From positions 1-40,228 of the forward strand of contig JASJFT010000314.1 in NCBI GenBank assembly GCA_030770425.1: a DNA stretch of 40,228 nt, in the 5' to 3' direction. Position numbers and translations under genes: made by a program. Source of the stretch: Darksidea phi (taxonomy: Eukaryota > Ascomycota > Dothideomycetes > Pleosporales > Lentitheciaceae). This document shows, one piece after another, positions 35,368 through 40,228 of the stretch; the first letter of the stretch is position 1; each line of letters opens with the position of its first letter. Under the pieces are notes generated by a model. That model was not told the DNA's origin, ran no database searches, and saw only the letters and a program-made list of their open reading frames with translations.

Positions 35368-35547
35368 TATTATTATAGTATTAATCTATAACTATTTATA
35401 TCTATTATATACTATATCTATAACTATAGTACTTTCTTTACTAGATTTTATTATATTAGGTATATATAGTCTCTACTTACTCTAATATTAGTCCTTTATA
35501 GTATAACTTATATTCTATCTTAATCCTAGTATATCTATACTATAATA
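35368..35547 (+). mobile_element. 3' LTR of element C
   Basis: 180 bp, TATTATTATAGTA...TATAATA, the partner of 13395-13574. Confidence 0.92.
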
Positions 35548-38500
35548 AATATTAAACCTCCTATTCTTTCTAGCTAGATATTTCTATTATTCTCTATTCT
35601 ATCTATTCTTATTAGTTTCTTTATATTTAATTCTTTATACTAGCTTTATCTTTTATATTAGATATTCGCTTCCTTTATAATATATTAAGAAGATTAATTT
35701 CTTTATTTATAATAATTATCTCTATATAAGCTTTTCCTCTAGTCTATATAAATAGTATAGCTATCTTTAAACGAAATATTTATTCTTATTATATAGAATC
35801 TTAAATAGAAATATAATATAGATAACTACTAATAACTATATAAGAATTCTATTACTATTTATTCTCTTAAATATATCTAATATATAGTTAGTTTTATATT
35901 ACTAGTTATTATAATTAAGAAGTTTTATTAATAATATCTTCTACTTATAGTACTAGGGATACTTCGCTATAATATTTAAAAGATTTAAAGTACTATACTT
36001 AAATAATCTATTCTATTCTAGTTCCTTCTACTAAAGGTTCTACTAAAGAACTAGGTAAATAATTATTAATAAAGATATATAGTTAGTAGATATTAATATA
36101 AAAAAGCTAGCTAAAGATAAAAGATAGATATAATAAGAAAGCTAGCTAAGAATAAGAGATAGATATAGTAAGAAAGCTAGCTAAGAATAAGAGATAGATA
36201 TAGTAAGTAGAATACTAGTATTATTATAGATAATTTTTATATTATAGATAGTATTAGTATATTAACTTCTTACTACTATTATTAGACTTCTAACTAGGCT
36301 ATATAGTTTAATATTATATATTATTTCTTATCTAATATCTTAATATTTAAAATATTATCTTATTACTTATTAGTATTTTATAATTAATAGTATTATATAT
36401 AACTCTATAGCTTTATTATTATATATAAGATATAGGTATAGTATCTCTATTATATATAAACTTTTATTATATTTTATATAAATCTTCTAAAGAGACTTCT
36501 ACTATATAAATCTAAATTAAATATTAATAAATTTCTATATTAAAGTAGATAGTAATAGCTACTAGAGCTTAAAATATTCGAATACCTAGTATAATAGTAT
36601 AGATATCTTCTATTATTTTTTATAAATTACTATATATATAGAGCTAAGTCGTATATTTAAATAAGTAGTTTTAATTATTAAGTTTATATTTATATATCTA
36701 TATTAGTAGAAGAATCTTATTATTTTAAGTAAATTAAGTATTATATTTATTCTAAGTTATCTACTTATAAGTTTCTTTATATTTAATTATTACTAGTTCT
36801 TATTATATAGCTTATAAGAAGCCTTTCTTATAAGAGGATAATAGCTTTATTACGTTCTTATAGTACTTTAGTTCTACTAATAGCTTTATATATTTAAATC
36901 GCGTTTTTAATACTATTATTAAGGTAGCTATATAGACGAACTAGTAAGTATTAATAAAAAAGCTAGAGTTTTTTTATATAGACTTCTTCTTTACTACTCT
37001 AGTTAATTCTTTAAATAGAATATAATATTAATAGAGATTAATATCTATTAGTTCTTAATACTTTATATAATTTAAATTAGGTCTAGTTCTATACTTATAC
37101 TTTAAGAGTTAATTTAATAGCTATAATAATAGTTTAGATAAAGCTATTTCTAAAACTAATAGATTTAGTATTAGAAGCTAATTTAATATAGGTTTCTAAG
37201 TAGTAGTTTAAATAATAGTATAAGTAGTAGTCTAAGTAAAAGCTTAAGTAGTAGATTATATAGCTTTTATAAAAGTTATATATTTATCTTCTAATAAGAC
37301 TTCTAAAGAAGTATTCTTACTATTTAATATAGATAAATAATATTTATAAGTAAATTACTTTAGTTTAAAGTCTTAAAGAAAAGAATTTAAATCTTCTTAA
37401 AACTAATAGAATAGATTCTTTTAAAATATAATATTCTTTAAATAATTTATTTTATTATTATAAACTTTACTTCTTATATTTAGTATTTAGATTTTATAAA
37501 TATTTAATAAATTATAACTAATTAAATATCCTATTAATACTTATAGACTAAGCTTATCGTTTTTAAATATCTATTTATATAATATATAGACTTTATAGTT
37601 ATAAATATATAGATAAGCTAGTAATAGCTTTTTCTAATATATAATTTTAAATAGTATTTTCTAGTTTAGTAATTATAGAGATATTTAGTTAAGTAGATAG
37701 ACTACTATTTTATAAATCTTAAAGCTAAGAGCTAATAGAAGATTTATTATAATTTTTATTAAATAATTTCTCTTAATTAGACTTCTATTTAAGTATTTAA
37801 CTAAGTTATTTTATTTAATAGTATATAATACTTATATCTATAATTTAATTCCTTTCTATAGATAGTAGACTTATATTAAATTATTTAATAAACTATAACC
37901 TTACTTATTATTAGCTATTAAAAAGGTAATAATTATATTAAATTCTTATTTAATAGCTATATCTAACTATTTAAGTATTATCTAAAGAGTAGACTTATTA
38001 TACTTAGCTATTATATAAATTATATATTATTTTAAGAATAAATCGAATATATAAAATATATATTAATAGTTATTAAAGACTAGTATATTAAGCTTAATTA
38101 AATTAATAGCTATAGTTTTAAATAATTAGCTAGTACTTAGTTTATAACTAAATTAATAAGAGATAATCTAATAGACTTTATTCTATAGATACTTCTTATA
38201 ATAAATTATTTTAGAAGCTATTATACTATTATTTATATAAAGATCTAAAATATTACTAGCTAACTAATTAATTATATTACTATTTAAATAATCTATAAGT
38301 AAGTAAAGTTATAGCTTACTTAGTAATCTAGATTAAAGTAATAAAGCTAAGATTTATAATTAGTATTAATTAGTAGTAAATATTATATAATAAGTAGATT
38401 ATAGTAGCTTAGTATAATAGACTAAGAGCTAGTATCTATTAACCCTACTAAGCTTTATAATATCCTAAGATTAAGTTTTTAATTAATATAAAATATTTCT

Positions 38501-39597
38501 TCCTAAGTTAAAATAGATATTTAATAAGAATAGCTATAATAATAATACTAGTCTAGTAAAGAAGCTAGGGATTAGAACTTCTTATTTAAGTATTATCTCT
38601 TTTAGATTCTAAGATATTAATAGAAATATTTATATATTTTTCTAGGTCTAAATAGCTATCTCTAAGCCTTTAGCTAAAACGATATTATTAGATAAAGCTA
38701 GGACTTTCTATTAAAACTTAGTAGGATTATTATAGATATAAATATCTATACGTAGATCTAATATTTAGAAATAGAGAAGTAGATAGATATTATTAGCTAT
38801 TAAGATATTATATACTATTAAGAATATAGTATAGACTTTATATTTATTCTATAGTAAATTATTACTACTATCGATTTCTATTATATTAGCTATATTACTA
38901 TTCTAGATAGTCTACTTTTATTATTTATAATATTAATTCCTCTTATATATTTTAATTAAGATATTCTTCTTATTCTTAACTTTAAATTTAGTTATTTTCT
39001 TAATCTTTTTAGAATTCTTTATAAATTCTTTCTTACGTAATAAGATATCGATATACTAGTATTATTCTAAATAGTATAGATCTTTATATAGATATAGCTT
39101 TAATAGCTTTAATAACTTATTATTTTATAATATCTTCTTATTATATAGAGACCATTCTTAATTTAGTATAGCTACGAACGTACTATTACTAATATTTAGC
39201 TTTATTATCTATATTATTTAGTAATAGTATAGATAGCTAGCTAATAGATTAGATAGTATAAGATTAATTAAATTATTTAAGCTAGCTTCTATATTAAATA
39301 TTATAATAGCTATAATAGCTATATAGTCTAAATCGATTTATTTAATAGCTTATATTAGATTCTTATATAGCTAATATTCTAATACTTCTAGTAAATTAAG
39401 CTATATAGCTTAATTATAGATTATTAGAAAAATTATATTCTATTCTTTAAGATTCTCTTTATATATATATAATATTTTAGTTAAGTTATATATCTTCTAA
39501 ATCTTATATTCTTAATTAGCTAATAATAGGATAAATAGCTATTTTAAAGTCTTAAGCTAATTATATAATAATTTCTAATTCTTAATTTAATAAATAA
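35548..39597 (-). pseudogene. Copia element D, 5' half: gag, protease, integrase, linker
   Basis: Minus-strand reading, right to left. Gag-like part 39550-38800 (EQSLYNKKIL, KLYLYKDLYYLE). Protease 38764-38714, ILDLRIDIYIYNNPTKF, matching the Copia block W-x-L-D-S-G-A-x-x-H-I-C-N-D. Integrase C-terminal block 37790-37560: NRSLIKRNYLIKIIINLLLAL, IVVYLLN, LLAYLYIYNYKVYIL (consensus N-R-T...G-W-K-T...H-L-x-x-Y-G-C). Linker rich in Glu/Ser/Gln down to 35548. The order protease, integrase, then RT (12200-13394) identifies Ty1/Copia. The 5' LTR was not found and may lie beyond E. One ATG-complement (CAT 39153) survives, out of any clear context. Confidence 0.72.
36103..36207. repeat. Three tandem copies of a 35-bp unit
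   Basis: Unit AAAGCTAGCTAAGAATAAGA... repeated at 36103, 36138 and 36173. Copies two and three are identical, and copy one differs at a few A/G positions. It lies in the integrase-RT linker of Copia element D; 35 is not a multiple of three, so the array would shift a frame. Confidence 0.93.
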
Positions 39598-40157
39598 TAT
39601 TATGACTCGTTTTCTAGGTAATCTAGTTATTTTACTTAATTTCTATTTCGATTAGTAGATTAGATAATCCTAAGAATTAGTCTAATAATTAGTTAGCTTA
39701 TTTAGTATACTAAGCTCTCTTTAAATATAAGAACCTCTTATTCTTATACCCTTATAGTACTATTTTAGAATAGCTTTAATATACTAATTCTACTATTAGT
39801 TAATTAAAAGATTATCTTAGTTATTATAACTTTTTATTAATTATACTTAGTTCTAGAATCTTATATTATTCTAAAATCTCTAATTTTTAGTTAGAAATAG
39901 TAACTAAATATTAATCCTAAAATTCTTAAAGATTTATAATACTTAAGATAGATAGTATATAGTACTTTCTTAAATAAGTTTTAAAATTAATTATTTTAAG
40001 TTTTAATATTACTAGAATATCTAAAACTCTTTTTAAAGAGAAGAAATCTATAAAAGTATTATATAAGATTAAATCTATATTCTAAACTTTATAATTAACT
40101 TATATTTATATAATTAACTAAATTACTAAATTAGTATAATAATAAAATAGTAGATAT
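39598..40157 (+). mobile_element. Element E: 5' end of a heavily mutated family A copy
   Basis: 5' LTR (39598-39865, 268 bp, TATTATGACTC...CTTATA, with one surviving ATG at 39602) followed by the leader (39866-40146). Then the first codons of gag follow: ATA GTA GAT, for ATA GCG GAC in A. There it is interrupted by LTR Y. Nearly all CG of A are TA here, including the leader. Bases before it are AATAA (39593-39597), the expected target duplication; it appears to lie in Copia element D. Confidence 0.9.
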
Positions 40158-40228
40158 TATAAGACCCTAGGACTAAGTATAATTAACTAGGAGTTATAAT
40201 AGCTAAGGTAGCCTTCTAATTAACTAAT
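40158..40228 (-). mobile_element. Start of a minus-strand family A LTR (element Y)
   Basis: TATAAGACCCTAGG... matches the reverse complement of the last 71 bases of the family A LTR and runs off the window. It is inserted a few codons into the gag of E; the expected duplication is GATAT (40153-40157). Confidence 0.9.

Larger units (their letters stand above)
13395..35547 (+). mobile_element. Element C: Gypsy retrotransposon, split by nested element A
   Basis: Paired 180-bp LTRs (13395-13574 and 35368-35547) enclose gag and pol in the order RT, RNase H, integrase, so Ty3/Gypsy. Element A occupies 19224-34954 including one target duplication; without it C is about 6.4 kb. C sits in Copia element D. 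Flanking pentamers are AATAA on the left and AATAT on the right: four of five match, and the mismatch (A/T) is not a RIP change. Confidence 0.88.

Noticed and set aside
35548..39597. A host gene or Starship-type recombinase on the minus strand
   Set aside because: The Copia protease and integrase blocks read in order on this strand explain the region better.
1..40228. Open reading frames of moderate length on either strand, often starting from ATA or other codons
   Set aside because: With TGA and ATG erased, open stretches arise by chance and through RIP. Only frames with recognisable retrotransposon domains were kept, and all as pseudogenes.
1..40228. Mitochondrial or bacterial AT-rich genome
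   Set aside because: CA/TG loss with CC/CT/CG retained, nested LTR retrotransposons and chromodomain integrases point to nuclear DNA of a RIP-active fungus.

Overview
This window is a transposon graveyard from a filamentous ascomycete fungus (Pezizomycotina-type genome). I see no intact gene, no tRNA or rRNA gene and no host gene. The diagnosis comes from the base order. The dinucleotides CA and TG are almost absent from both strands over 40 kb, while CC, CT, CG and TA are common. That is the product of repeat-induced point mutation (RIP, CpA to TpA) taken nearly to completion. As a result ATG and TGA hardly occur, TGG, CAA and CAG codons have become stops, and every coding region is a pseudogene. 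They can still be read by treating most in-frame TAA/TAG as former Gln or Trp codons.

The DNA is built from four families of LTR retrotransposon, called here family A (Ty3/Gypsy chromovirus, 268-bp LTR), element C (Gypsy, 180-bp LTR), element G (Gypsy chromovirus, LTR not found) and element D (Ty1/Copia, minus strand), plus one 558-bp solo LTR (S) of another family. LTRs that once began TG and ended CA now begin TA and end TA.

Layout. 1-73: end of a family A LTR (element X). 74-609: 3' tail and 3' LTR of family A element F. 610-1559: element G (RNase H, start of integrase). 1560-9299: complete family A element H on the minus strand, inserted in G with target duplication GAATC. 9300-11100: rest of G (integrase core, S solo LTR with TSD TAAAA, C-terminal chromodomain). 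11100-12200: unresolved junction with a coiled-coil reading frame on the minus strand. 12200-13394 and 35548-39597: the two halves of Copia element D. Between them lies C (13395-35547), split by family A element A (19224-34949, TSD ACTTC), itself split by family A element B (22701-30561, TSD AGCTA). This is a four-level nest, D > C > A > B. 39598-40157: start of another family A copy (E), cut three codons into gag by a minus-strand family A LTR (Y) that runs off the window.

Elements A and B are exactly colinear in their coding parts: gag 749 codons, then pol about 1393 codons in the -1 frame, joined at a candidate slippery heptamer. They differ almost only by substitutions, most conspicuously paired CG/TA changes. 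The 3' UTR carries a tandem array of ~75-bp hairpin units (three in A and B, two in H). Nothing here looks able to move on its own.
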